DNA of 33,263 nucleotides, from positions 1 to 33,263 of the forward strand of contig CAIYQA010000320.1 in the NCBI GenBank assembly GCA_903928175.1. The letters run 5' to 3'. This document shows, one piece after another, positions 17,505 through 25,202 of this stretch. The translations under genes and the position numbers were made by a program. Under the pieces are notes generated by a model, which saw only the letters and a program-made list of their open reading frames with translations, made no database searches and was not told the DNA's origin. The stretch comes from an uncultured Spartobacteria bacterium. Its GTDB lineage: Bacteria > Verrucomicrobiota > Verrucomicrobiia > Chthoniobacterales > Chthoniobacteraceae. How positions within the stretch are numbered: position 1 is the first letter of the stretch; every line of letters begins with the position of its first letter.

Positions 17505-18055
17505 TGGAGCGCAACAAAATGGGCATGATCCTCTTTCTGCTCTCGGAGGCGGTGTTCTTCCTGCTGCTCATTCTCGCCTACGCCTTTTACCACACCTCAG
17601 GAGAATTGGGTACGCAGGCGGCCAACGCGCTCGACGTGGTCAAGAGCGCCCTGTTTTCCGTCGCCCTGCTGAGCAGCAGCATCACCCTGTGGCAGGCGGA
17701 TGTCTGCTTGAAATCCGGTGGCCGATCGCAAGCCCGCCTCTTGCTGGCTGCGACGATCCTGCTCGGTTTGATTTTTCTCATCGGGCAGGGAACGGAATAT
17801 GCCCATCTTCTGCGGGAGCACGTCACAATCAGCCGGAATCTTTTCGGGACGACCTTTTTTACGCTGACTGGCTTTCACGGGCTGCATGTTGCCGTGGGAT
17901 TGGCTTTGTTGCTCATATTGCTTGGACTGGCTGTAATTGGAACCTCGCGTGAACCCACCTCCCTGGCGATGGAGGCAATCTCCTTCTATTGGCATTTTGT
18001 GGACGGCGTCTGGGTGGTAATTTTCGCAGTTGTCTATTTGTGGGGATACGTATGA
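17501..18055 (+). CDS. coxC: Cytochrome c oxidase subunit III
   Basis: Membrane subunit of the oxidase that stabilises subunit I and its proton uptake. The 184 residues form about five transmembrane helices, the short bacterial form without the first two helices of the seven-helix mitochondrial type. Conserved features are FLLSEAVFFLLLI with its glutamate, GQGTEYAHL, FTLTGFHGLHVAVG and FYWHFVDGVWVVIF near the C-terminus. It begins within the coxA stop (ATGATGG; a second ATG is 3 nt on) and ends overlapping the next gene. The ATGA overlaps on both sides imply translational coupling and fixed stoichiometry. Confidence 0.95.
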   Translation: MMERNKMGMILFLLSEAVFFLLLILAYAFYHTSGELGTQAANALDVVKSALFSVALLSSSITLWQADVCLKSGGRSQARLLLAATILLGLIFLIGQGTEYAHLLREHVTISRNLFGTTFFTLTGFHGLHVAVGLALLLILLGLAVIGTSREPTSLAMEAISFYWHFVDGVWVVIFAVVYLWGYV

Positions 18056-18861
18056 GTGGATGGGACATACTCACTTCCGGTTGGGAGTTTCATCCTTCCG
18101 TCGTGGCGGGGTGCGCACTTCTGCTTGCAGCATATCTGACAGCGGTTCGTTTCCGCATGAACCGGAACACCCTCTTTTTTGTGTCGGGAGTGGGGGTGAT
18201 GTTCCTGGCCTTGGTCTCGCCGCTCGATTCCTTGGGCGACGACTATCTTTTCAGCGCGCACATGGCGCAACACATCCTCCTGGATATGGTCGTGCCGCCG
18301 CTCTTCATGCTTGGCCTCTCGAGCGCAATGGCCGCCGCGCTCTTACGCTGGCCGCCCGCAGCCTGGGCAGAGCGGATTCTCGGCAACCCCGTATTCGCGT
18401 GGACTCTTGGCATTACCACGCTTTGGCTATGGCACCTGCCAGCCCTCTACAATGCCACCTTGGAAAACAAAGGCATCCACATCTTTGAGCACCTGATGTT
18501 CCTCGTGACAGGAACAATCTTCTGGTGGCCGGTCTTTTCCCCGCTTCCCGAACGACGCCTGACCCCGTTAGGTTCCGTGATCTACCTCACCCTTGGAGCC
18601 ATTGCAAACGCCCTCCTGGGCATCATCTTCACCATTTCCGCAACGCCGTTTTATTCGGGTTATGCGAATCCCAAGGACGAACTCGGTGCGCTTTCCTTGA
18701 TACGCGACACCTGGGGGCTCACGCAGATTGCAGATCAGCAGTTGGGCGGCGCTTTCATGTGGACCTTTGGCAGCGTCATCTTTTTCTGGGCGATCATGGT
18801 GATGGTCACCCGCTGGCTTCGAGAAACCGAATCACAATCTAACGGAGGAAACGAGAAATGA
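18052..18861 (+). CDS. ctaG: CtaG-family cytochrome c oxidase assembly protein (caa3 type)
   Basis: A polytopic membrane protein of 269 residues matching the caa3_CtaG family, which helps build the copper-containing oxidase; it is unrelated to the Cox11-type CtaG of proteobacteria. Visible family marks: SPLDSLGDDYLFSAHMAQH, HILLDMVVPPLFMLG, WHLPALYN, HIFEHLMFLVTGTIFWWP and ADQQLGGAFMW. The His-rich helices are plausible copper ligands (inference). The start is the ATGA overlap with coxC at 18052; the tracked 21-codon extension lies within coxC. The stop overlaps the next small gene in another ATGA. Confidence 0.9.
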   Translation: MSGWDILTSGWEFHPSVVAGCALLLAAYLTAVRFRMNRNTLFFVSGVGVMFLALVSPLDSLGDDYLFSAHMAQHILLDMVVPPLFMLGLSSAMAAALLRWPPAAWAERILGNPVFAWTLGITTLWLWHLPALYNATLENKGIHIFEHLMFLVTGTIFWWPVFSPLPERRLTPLGSVIYLTLGAIANALLGIIFTISATPFYSGYANPKDELGALSLIRDTWGLTQIADQQLGGAFMWTFGSVIFFWAIMVMVTRWLRETESQSNGGNEK

Positions 18862-19112
18862 CCAACGGGGCTGAAAACAACGTGGAGGGATCAAACGAAG
18901 TCGTTGAATCGAACCCCCGTACGGACTATTCCGATTGGCACGCGCCGCTTCCCGAAAGGTTGCCAAAGCCTACCATGTGGCCCGCAGTGCTGGCCTTGGG
19001 CGTTTGTTTTCTGGCTTGGGGCATTGTGACTTCCTGGTTCGTTTCCGCCGCAGGGTTTGTATTGTTCGGTGCAGGATGTGCCGGTTGGATTACGGAATTG
19101 CGCAAAGGGTAA
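18858..19112 (+). CDS. Small two-helix membrane protein, probable oxidase subunit IV-like
   Basis: 84 residues: a hydrophilic acidic N-terminus (about 1-38), then PKPTMWPAVLALGVCFLAWG and a second hydrophobic helix (AAGFVLFGAGCAGWI), ending in a short charged tail. The proline-rich lead-in, two helices and a GW pair before the tail resemble small accessory subunits found at the end of bacterial caa3 operons, but I cannot name a family with certainty. It starts in an ATGA overlap with ctaG, the fourth such junction in a row, so it is surely part of the oxidase operon. The last gene of the tightly coupled set; the DUF488 gene follows after 11 bp. Confidence 0.75.
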   Translation: MTNGAENNVEGSNEVVESNPRTDYSDWHAPLPERLPKPTMWPAVLALGVCFLAWGIVTSWFVSAAGFVLFGAGCAGWITELRKG

Positions 19113-19123
19113 ATGGACTGAAA

Positions 19124-19702
19124 ATGGGTGATGACCAGAGGCAAGATCGACAGCGTTGCCCAGCCCTGATCCCTTCGCTGGCAATCTGGACCATTGGTCA
19201 CTCGACTCGGACAATCCATGAGTTCATCGATCTCCTGCACCACCACCAAATTTTGAATCTGGTGGATGTGCGGCACTTCCCGGGATCGCGCCGTTTTCCT
19301 CACTTCAGTAAATCGGCCATGCAGCATTCTCTATCCATCGCGGGCATCCGCTATGAGCATCTGATAGAACTCGGGGGACGTCGGCCAGCGCGACCGAACT
19401 CCCATAACATCGCTTGGCGCAATGCAGCGTTTCGAGGTTATGCCGACTACATGGAGACTCAGCCGTTTCATGATGGCATTACCAACCTTTTGGAGATCGC
19501 TCGCTCTGGGCGCACCGTGATCATGTGTTCTGAATCGGTTTGGTGGCGCTGCCACCGTTCGATGATTGCTGATTTTCTCAAAGCAGCAGGCGTGCAAGTA
19601 TTCCACATCATGGGACTGGACAAAGTCCAAGAGCATCCATTTACGTCGGCTGCGCGGGTGTCGGAGGGAAAACTTTCGTACGAACACAACCCCAAGGAAT
19701 AA
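19124..19702 (+). CDS. DUF488 domain-containing protein
   Basis: A soluble protein of 192 residues matching the longer DUF488 branch: IWTIGHSTRTIHEFIDLL near the N-terminus, LVDVRHFPGSRRFPHF, LGGRRPARPNS, FRGYADYM and MCSESVWWRCHRSMIADFL. The conserved Cys, Trp, Cys and His cluster suggests metal or nucleic-acid chemistry, but no activity is established for the family. The ATG at 19124 is chosen because the 63 codons before it in the tracked ORF overlap the preceding gene and have no family similarity. It lies between the oxidase operon and the Crp/Fnr gene, which follows after 20 bp, and could be co-transcribed with either. Confidence 0.85.
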   Translation: MGDDQRQDRQRCPALIPSLAIWTIGHSTRTIHEFIDLLHHHQILNLVDVRHFPGSRRFPHFSKSAMQHSLSIAGIRYEHLIELGGRRPARPNSHNIAWRNAAFRGYADYMETQPFHDGITNLLEIARSGRTVIMCSESVWWRCHRSMIADFLKAAGVQVFHIMGLDKVQEHPFTSAARVSEGKLSYEHNPKE

Positions 19703-19722
19703 CTAGGACGCTGATTCCGCAG

Positions 19723-20463
19723 GTGATAAGATCGAGCGCAATGCGGCAAGACCTCAATTCTACTCGGTTGGTTGCGATCACGAACTCGCTCCGCGCTTGC
19801 CAGTTGTTTGGCGGCGTTGCAGCGGAAGACTTGGAAAGCATCGCTGCTTTTGTCGTACCGAAGGCATTAAAAAAGGGGGATTATCTTTTCCGCGAAGGCG
19901 CGTCCGCCGAAGGTTTTTATGTTGTGAGGACCGGCTCGATCAACGTGCATCGGGTCAGCCCGGCAGGCAGGGAACAGGTGATCAGCGTATTCCGCGCAGG
20001 GCAATCATTCGCTGAGGCTGCTGTGGCCAGCCAAGGCGGTTACCCGGCGGATGCGCGCGCCCTCGAACCATCCAATGTGTTGTTGGTGCCGAAAGCCGAC
20101 TTTGTCGAACTGCTGCGCAAACGACCGGAACTCGCGTTGCGCATGCTTGCTTCGATGAGTCAGCATTTGCGGGTGATTGTCGGTCGCTTGGAGGATTTGA
20201 CGCTAAAGGACGTGGAGACTCGGCTGGCCAACTGGCTCTTAAAGCGTTGCAAAAAACCTCCTGGAACCGCGAAAGAGATGCTTCAACTGGAAGGCACCAA
20301 GCGGGTGCTGGCAGCGGAACTCGGCACGACGAGCGAAACCCTTTCGCGCACGCTTGCAAAATTTCGCGACGACGGGTTGCTGACGGTTTCCGGGAAGTCG
20401 ATCACCTTGTTTAAACCTGCCGAAATCGAGAAACTTTTGCGCCGGAATCTCGGCGAGGTCTGA
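19723..20463 (+). CDS. Crp/Fnr-family transcriptional regulator, probably NO-responsive
   Basis: A 246-residue regulator (240 if ATG 19741 is used instead of GTG 19723; neither has a clear ribosome-binding site). The N-terminal half is a cyclic-nucleotide-binding-type beta barrel (LKKGDYLFREG, YVVRTGSINVHRVSPAGREQVI, AGQSFAEAAV), then a long dimerisation helix and a winged helix-turn-helix (VLAAELGTTSETLSRTLAKF). It lacks the N-terminal cysteine cluster of FNR, so it does not hold FNR's [4Fe-4S] sensor. Its layout is that of the Dnr/NnrR group, which sense NO through heme; that is inference from neighbours. Likely targets are the two FNR/DNR-like boxes at 22274 and 22341. It converges on hcp. 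Confidence 0.88.
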   Translation: MIRSSAMRQDLNSTRLVAITNSLRACQLFGGVAAEDLESIAAFVVPKALKKGDYLFREGASAEGFYVVRTGSINVHRVSPAGREQVISVFRAGQSFAEAAVASQGGYPADARALEPSNVLLVPKADFVELLRKRPELALRMLASMSQHLRVIVGRLEDLTLKDVETRLANWLLKRCKKPPGTAKEMLQLEGTKRVLAAELGTTSETLSRTLAKFRDDGLLTVSGKSITLFKPAEIEKLLRRNLGEV

Positions 20464-20475
20464 TCCAATGCCGAA

Positions 20476-20504
20476 CCGCCGGTCCCCTGCAGGAGAACCG
20501 GCGG
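20476..20504. terminator. GC-rich hairpin between regulator gene and hcp
   Basis: CCGCCGGT and ACCGGCGG form a perfect 8-bp GC-rich stem with a 13-nt loop that itself contains the palindrome CCTGCAGG. It lies exactly between two convergent genes and probably ends both transcripts. There is no marked T-tract. Confidence 0.6.
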
Positions 20505-20527
20505 CCCGAGCCTGGTTCTAAACGTCT

Positions 20528-22180
20528 TTACGCGGCGGTGCCCAAAATCGCGGCCAGATCCTTCTCCGGCGTGTCAATGGGCATAAGGTTGAATTTCTCC
20601 ACCAATACGCCCAGCACCGTCGGCGTGATGAATGCGGGCAGGGTTGGCCCGAGTCGGATGTTCTTGATGCCGAGAAAGAGCAGCGTGAGCAGAATCGCCA
20701 CGGCTTTTTGCTCATACCAAGAGAGTATCATCGAGAGCGGCAGTTCGTTGACGCCGCATTTGAAGGCGTTTGCGAGAGCCACCGCGACTTGGATCGCGGA
20801 ATAGGCATCGTTGCACTGGCCCATGTCCAGCAGGCGCGGAATGCCGCCGATGTCTCCGAAATCGAGTTTGTTAAACCGATATTTTCCGCACGCCAAGGTT
20901 AGTATCACGCAGTCATCCGGCACGGATTCGGCAAACTCGGTGTAATAATCTCGCCCCACTTTTGCGCCGTCGCATCCGCCCACAAGGAAGAAGTGCTTGA
21001 TCGCGCCGCTTTTCACTGCCTCGACGATTTTATCCGCCACGCCCAGCACGGCGTTGTGGCCGAATCCCGTCAGGATGGTTTTCTCCGATCCGTCCTCGGC
21101 GAATCCCGGCGAGGAGAGGGCTGCCTCGATGACGGGCGCAAAGTTGCCGTCGCTAATATGACGGACGCCGGGCCAACCGACATGGCCGGCGGAAAAAATC
21201 CGCTCCTTGTAGTTGGGCTGCGGTTCCTGAATGCAATTGGTCGTCATCAGGATAGCCCCTGGAAACCGCGCGAACTCCACTTTCTGATCCTGCCAGGCCC
21301 CGCCGTAGTTGCCCGCGAGATGTTTGAAGGCTTTGAGTTTCGGGTAGCCGTGGGCGGGCAGCATTTCGCCGTGGGTATAGATATTGATGCCCATTCCCTC
21401 AGTTTGCTGGAGCAAGTTTTCCAAGTCCTTCAGATCGTGGCCGGAGACGAGGATCGCTTTGCCCTTGATCGGCTCAACGCGCACGGAAACCGGCACGGGA
21501 TGCCCGTAGGTGGCCGTGTGGACCAGATCCAGCATTTCCATGATCTTGAGATTGATTTCGCCACACCGCATCGAGAGTGCAAAGAGCCCGTCCACGCTCG
21601 GCTGTTCCTCAGCGATATAGCTCAACGCCTCGCTGAAGTAAGCATACACCTCGTCGGATTCCTGGCCGAGAATCATCGCGTGATCCGCGTAGGCCGCCGC
21701 GCCTTTGATTCCATAGAGGAGCAACTCCTGGAGTCCGCTGATGTCCGGTCCGAATTGGTCGCAGCGGGAGAGCACCGAGACCACCTCGCCTTGTTTTACC
21801 AGGCCGGGAAGCGTCTCCTCCGGCGACCAAGTTGCGGGGCCACGCAGCACCTCTGGGGATTGTCCCGCTTCCTTCGCCGCCCGTTCGTAGAGATTCCTCG
21901 CAACATCGCGAACGGCGGCTCCGCGTCGAATCACTTTCTCGATTGCCGGGGCATCGAAATTGACATTGGTGACGGTTATAAAAAGGGCTTCGAGAATGAA
22001 GCGGTCGATGGCGCGATCTCTTGCGCCCAGGCGGTGCGCGCGATGGGCATATTGCGCAACGCCCTTGGCCGCATGAACCAGCAGGTCTTGCAGAATGGCG
22101 GTCTCATCGTCCTTGCCGCAGACGGCGAACGTGTTGCAGCCGGTTCCTTTGGAAGTTTGCTCACATTGAAAACAGAACAT
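20528..22180 (-). CDS. hcp: Hydroxylamine reductase / hybrid cluster protein, class I
   Basis: Iron-sulfur protein with a hybrid Fe-S-O cluster, linked to reduction of NO or hydroxylamine under nitrosative stress. I start it at 22180 (MFCFQCEQT), giving 550 residues; the tracked 58-residue extension lacks family similarity. The N-terminal cysteines Cys3, Cys6, Cys15 and Cys21 have CX2C-X8-C-X5-C spacing, the class I pattern typical of anaerobes, which binds a [4Fe-4S] cluster, rather than the class II pattern of E. coli. Downstream cluster-ligand regions are visible (ILVSGHDLKDLE, TNCIQEP, GCDGAK, ACGKYRFN, LDMGQCND). No hcr reductase gene is adjacent. A DNR-like box lies about 94 bp upstream of the start. 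Confidence 0.94.
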   Translation of the reverse strand: MFCFQCEQTSKGTGCNTFAVCGKDDETAILQDLLVHAAKGVAQYAHRAHRLGARDRAIDRFILEALFITVTNVNFDAPAIEKVIRRGAAVRDVARNLYERAAKEAGQSPEVLRGPATWSPEETLPGLVKQGEVVSVLSRCDQFGPDISGLQELLLYGIKGAAAYADHAMILGQESDEVYAYFSEALSYIAEEQPSVDGLFALSMRCGEINLKIMEMLDLVHTATYGHPVPVSVRVEPIKGKAILVSGHDLKDLENLLQQTEGMGINIYTHGEMLPAHGYPKLKAFKHLAGNYGGAWQDQKVEFARFPGAILMTTNCIQEPQPNYKERIFSAGHVGWPGVRHISDGNFAPVIEAALSSPGFAEDGSEKTILTGFGHNAVLGVADKIVEAVKSGAIKHFFLVGGCDGAKVGRDYYTEFAESVPDDCVILTLACGKYRFNKLDFGDIGGIPRLLDMGQCNDAYSAIQVAVALANAFKCGVNELPLSMILSWYEQKAVAILLTLLFLGIKNIRLGPTLPAFITPTVLGVLVEKFNLMPIDTPEKDLAAILGTAA

Positions 22181-22273
22181 AGTGCTTGGATATTTTGGGA
22201 ATGGGTTGATCGTCCAGGCAGCAATTGACCGCCTGACTCCGAGAACGACTACCTTGCGTGCGAGCGCCCCGCA

Positions 22274-22287
22274 TTGATCCGCGTCAA
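22274..22287 (-). promoter_or_regulatory. FNR/DNR-type box upstream of hcp
   Basis: TTGATCCGCGTCAA fits the TTGAT-N4-(A/G)TCAA pattern of FNR/DNR-type regulators. Its center is about 100 bp before the hcp start. The match with one half as GTCAA is the form reported for denitrification regulators. No strong -10 could be fixed at class II distance. Confidence 0.68.
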
Positions 22288-22340
22288 TGTTTTTGGAAAA
22301 ACCCCATCGGATCGTTTCGCGGCGCAAATCCGCAGAATGC

Positions 22341-22354
22341 TTGATCCTCATCAA
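22341..22354 (+). promoter_or_regulatory. FNR/DNR-type box upstream of DUF2249-norZ
   Basis: TTGATCCTCATCAA is a perfect TTGAT-N4-ATCAA palindrome. TAATGT at 22377-22382 lies 32 bp downstream center to center, the spacing expected when the box sits at -41.5 (class II activation). The predicted transcript would begin near 22389, 34 bp before the DUF2249 ATG. Confidence 0.78.
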
Positions 22355-22380
22355 GGAACTCAGCTTGCGTTTGAACTAAT

Positions 22381-22401
22381 GTTGGTGAACATCCTACCAA
22401 C
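22381..22401. promoter_or_regulatory. Short inverted repeat around the predicted norZ-operon transcription start
   Basis: GTTGGT and ACCAAC form 6-bp arms with a 9-nt spacer, covering the start point predicted from the upstream box. It could be a second operator, perhaps for a repressor, or a leader hairpin. Evidence is the symmetry alone. Confidence 0.3.
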
Positions 22402-22422
22402 AAATCAACCATCCATAACACC

Positions 22423-22713
22423 ATGAGCTTTCCTGAAATTCCCAAATCCAAAACCCTCGACGTCCGCCAAATCCCGTGCTCGGACAAGCACCGCCAAATT
22501 TTTGAACGCTGGAATGATATTGCGCCGGGCGATTTCTTCGTTCTGTGGAACAGGCGTGACCCGATTCCGCTCCTGCGCCATTTTGAAGCGGCGCTTGCGG
22601 GCTGTTTTACCTGGGAATACCTGCAAAACGAACCGGACTCCTGCCGGATCAAAATCTCCAAACTCCAGGTAACGTCAGAAGTCACTGACTACCCGACCTG
22701 CCACGGTCACTGA
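22423..22713 (+). CDS. DUF2249 domain protein
   Basis: A 96-residue soluble protein matching DUF2249, a TusA-like fold: LDVRQIPCSDKHRQIFERW at the N-terminus, PGDFFVLWNRRDPIPLLRHFEA in the center and FTWEYLQ near the end. The family often occurs beside NO reductase and other nitrogen-oxide genes, but its reaction is unknown. The usual DHDP of the central motif reads RRDP here. It starts 69 bp after a perfect FNR/DNR-like box and ends 62 bp before norZ, with which it is probably co-transcribed. The C-terminus TCHGH has a Cys and two His that could bind metal (inference). Confidence 0.87.
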   Translation: MSFPEIPKSKTLDVRQIPCSDKHRQIFERWNDIAPGDFFVLWNRRDPIPLLRHFEAALAGCFTWEYLQNEPDSCRIKISKLQVTSEVTDYPTCHGH

Positions 22714-22775
22714 GGCAGCCCCCATCCGTAGCACCCGCCAGAAGCGATTGATCTCTGATTCAAGTCATCGCTTCC

Positions 22776-25091
22776 ATGAACTCAATAACACCCCCTTCGG
22801 GTCAGCAATCCCCTTCGCAGCGCCCCCTGCTGGTATCCCGGCACTGGGTTCAGGCGGCGATCCTTATCTTTCTCTTCGGGTTCTTCGTGCTCGGGTTCCT
22901 AGCCTATCGCACCTATACGAGCCAGGCACCAATTCCCAGCAAAACGGTCGATCCGCAAGGCGCAGTGGTGTTTACGCGAGCCGATGTCATGGGCGGCCAA
23001 CAGGTGTTTTTGCGCAATGGGCTGATGGAATACGGCTCGATCTTCGGTCACGGCGCATACCTTGGCCCCGATTACACCGCCGATTGTTTGCGGCGCTGGG
23101 CGTTGGCGGTGTTGGAGTCCAAGGGCGGCGCAATCGCGGATAAGGCGCGCGCGGAAACCTTACGGGAATTCAAGACGAACCGATTCGATCCAACTACCGA
23201 CACGCTGAGTTTTTCCAGCGCTCAGGCGAAGGCATTCAACGATCTGAAGGTCTATTACGGCAAATTTTTCGGTGAACCGACCTCCCGGTTCGGGCTTCGA
23301 CCCAAAGCGATTTCCGATAAGCAAGACATCCAGCAGCTTAGCGCCTTCTTCTGCTGGGCCGCCTGGGTGACCACCGCACAGCGACCCGGCGAGGACTATT
23401 CCTACACCAACAACTGGCCGCCGGAACCGCTGGTGGGCAATGCGGCAACCGGCGACGCGGTGGTATGGAGCGTCCTTTCGCTGATTGCCCTGTTGGGTGG
23501 AATAGGCCTGCTCTTCGCCGCCTTTGGGCGTTGGGATTTCCTCGGCTGGCATAGCCGCGAGCGCGAGAGTCTTGCCTTCAGGGCGCCGGATTCGGTGGCG
23601 CTGACTCCCAGCCAACGGGCCTGTGCCTGGTTCTTCCTGGTCATGGTTGCCTTGTTTCTTATTCAAACGATGGTGGGCGGGGCCTCCCAGCATTATCGGG
23701 CCGAACTCTCCAACTTCTTCGGGATCGACCTTGCGCGGTGGTTGCCTTTCAACCTTGCCCGCACCTGGCATTTGCAGCTTGCCATTTTCTGGGTTGCCAC
23801 CTCGTTTCTTGCGGCAGGAATTTTTCTCGCGCCGATGATTTCAGGGAGGGAACCCAAAGGCCAACATTGGCTCGCTTACGGACTTCTTGGGGCACTCGCC
23901 TTGGTCGTGTTTGGGAGCATGGCGGGCGAGTTTGCCGGAATTCACGGCTTATTTCGTCAGAACTGGGAATGGTTCGGCGCCCAAGGGTTTGAATACCTCG
24001 ATCTGGGCCGGTTCTGGCAGGTATTGCTGATTGTAGGGCTATTCTTCTGGGTGGTGATTCTCTATCGCGGATTGCGCGGACACCTTGCGGGCGAGAACAA
24101 GGGCAACATGCCGTGGCTCTTCTTTTTCTCGGCGCTCTCGATTCCTGCTTTCTACGCTGTGGGCCTCCTGGCTCGGCCCTCGGTGCATTTCACCACCACC
24201 GATTTCTGGCGGTTCTGGGTCGTTCATCTTTGGGTGGAGGATTTTCTGGAACTCTTCACCACCATCATGGTGGCCTACCTCTTCGTGCTGCTCGGCGTGG
24301 TGCGCGAACGCGTAGCCCTGACGGTCATCTACCTCGACATCGTGCTCTATTCGGCGGGCGGTGTCATTGGAACCATGCACCACGTCTATTTCTCAGGCGA
24401 ACCCGCTATCCACATGGCCCTCGGGGCCTTTTTCTCTGCGGCGGAAGTCATACCGCTCACATTTTTGACCGTTGAAGCGTGGCGTTTCCTGCAACTCGGC
24501 TCGGTGCAACAAGCGAAGTCGGGCGCTCCCTTTCCCCATTTTTGGGCGGTGATGTTCCTGGTTGCGGTCGGCTTTTGGAACTTCCTGGGCGCAGGCATCT
24601 TTGGCTTTTTGATCAACCTGCCCATCGTCTCCTACTACGAGATCGGCACTGCTTTGACGGCAAACCACGCCCACGCTGCCATGATGGGCGTGTATGGCAT
24701 GCTCTCGGTCGGACTGTCACTCTTTTGCCTGCGTTATATGATCCCCGAAGCGCGGTGGTCGGATCGCGCCGCCAAACTCAGTTTCTGGTCGCTCAACATC
24801 GGACTTTTCTGGATGGTCTTTGTCACGCTGTTCCCGCTGGGCATCCTCCAACTCTACACCTCCGTCAACGAAGGATACTTTGAGGCCCGCAGCCTCAAAA
24901 ATATCACGAGCGGAACCAACGCGCTTCTGGAATGGATGCGGTTACCAGGCGACGTGGTGTTCATCCTGGGGGGCGTAATTCCGATTCTATACCTTTGCTG
25001 GCTTGGCGTGCGCTACATGAGACCGTACGTCCATGAGGAAGAACCTCGGCCTGCCCTGTTCACAGAAATCAGTGAAGACGAAAAAATGTAA
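22776..25091 (+). CDS. norZ: Quinol-dependent nitric oxide reductase (qNor)
   Basis: Reduces two NO to N2O with electrons taken directly from quinol; a single-chain heme-copper-superfamily enzyme with a non-heme iron (FeB). The 771 residues match qNor in length: an N-terminal anchor and periplasmic extension (to about residue 220) fused to a NorB-like core. Ligand motifs: TWHLQLA, HLWVEDFLE (FeB His and Glu), GTMHHVYF (two FeB His) and NHAHAAMMGVYG (heme b3 and heme b His). No CXXCH is present in the extension, consistent with quinol rather than cytochrome c as donor. With no nitrite or nitrous oxide reductase gene in the window, NO detoxification is more likely than full denitrification. Quinol would come from NDH-2 and other dehydrogenases. 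Confidence 0.95.
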   Translation: MNSITPPSGQQSPSQRPLLVSRHWVQAAILIFLFGFFVLGFLAYRTYTSQAPIPSKTVDPQGAVVFTRADVMGGQQVFLRNGLMEYGSIFGHGAYLGPDYTADCLRRWALAVLESKGGAIADKARAETLREFKTNRFDPTTDTLSFSSAQAKAFNDLKVYYGKFFGEPTSRFGLRPKAISDKQDIQQLSAFFCWAAWVTTAQRPGEDYSYTNNWPPEPLVGNAATGDAVVWSVLSLIALLGGIGLLFAAFGRWDFLGWHSRERESLAFRAPDSVALTPSQRACAWFFLVMVALFLIQTMVGGASQHYRAELSNFFGIDLARWLPFNLARTWHLQLAIFWVATSFLAAGIFLAPMISGREPKGQHWLAYGLLGALALVVFGSMAGEFAGIHGLFRQNWEWFGAQGFEYLDLGRFWQVLLIVGLFFWVVILYRGLRGHLAGENKGNMPWLFFFSALSIPAFYAVGLLARPSVHFTTTDFWRFWVVHLWVEDFLELFTTIMVAYLFVLLGVVRERVALTVIYLDIVLYSAGGVIGTMHHVYFSGEPAIHMALGAFFSAAEVIPLTFLTVEAWRFLQLGSVQQAKSGAPFPHFWAVMFLVAVGFWNFLGAGIFGFLINLPIVSYYEIGTALTANHAHAAMMGVYGMLSVGLSLFCLRYMIPEARWSDRAAKLSFWSLNIGLFWMVFVTLFPLGILQLYTSVNEGYFEARSLKNITSGTNALLEWMRLPGDVVFILGGVIPILYLCWLGVRYMRPYVHEEEPRPALFTEISEDEKM

Positions 25092-25179
25092 CTATCGGGA
25101 CATGTCGCGTTCGCAACAGGAATCGAATTGTGAAACCTCTCGGCGGAAACTGCGGCTGGCGCTTGTCAACATTTTGCGT

Positions 25180-25196
25180 GAAGCTCACAAAGCTTC
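25180..25196 (+). promoter_or_regulatory. Leader hairpin before the YgbA_NO gene
   Basis: GAAGCT-cacaa-AGCTTC is a perfect 6-bp hairpin ending 6 nt before the ATG at 25203. No ribosome-binding site is visible elsewhere, so the hairpin lies where ribosomes would bind. It could be an operator or limit translation. Confidence 0.35.
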
Positions 25197-25202
25197 CAAA
25201 AT

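Noticed and set aside
20993-22228. 411-codon plus-strand ORF opposite hcp
   Set aside because: Antisense shadow of the well-supported hcp gene.
22748-22763. A third FNR-like box before norZ (TTGATCTCTGATTCAA)
   Set aside because: The half-sites have the wrong spacing and the second half does not match RTCAA.
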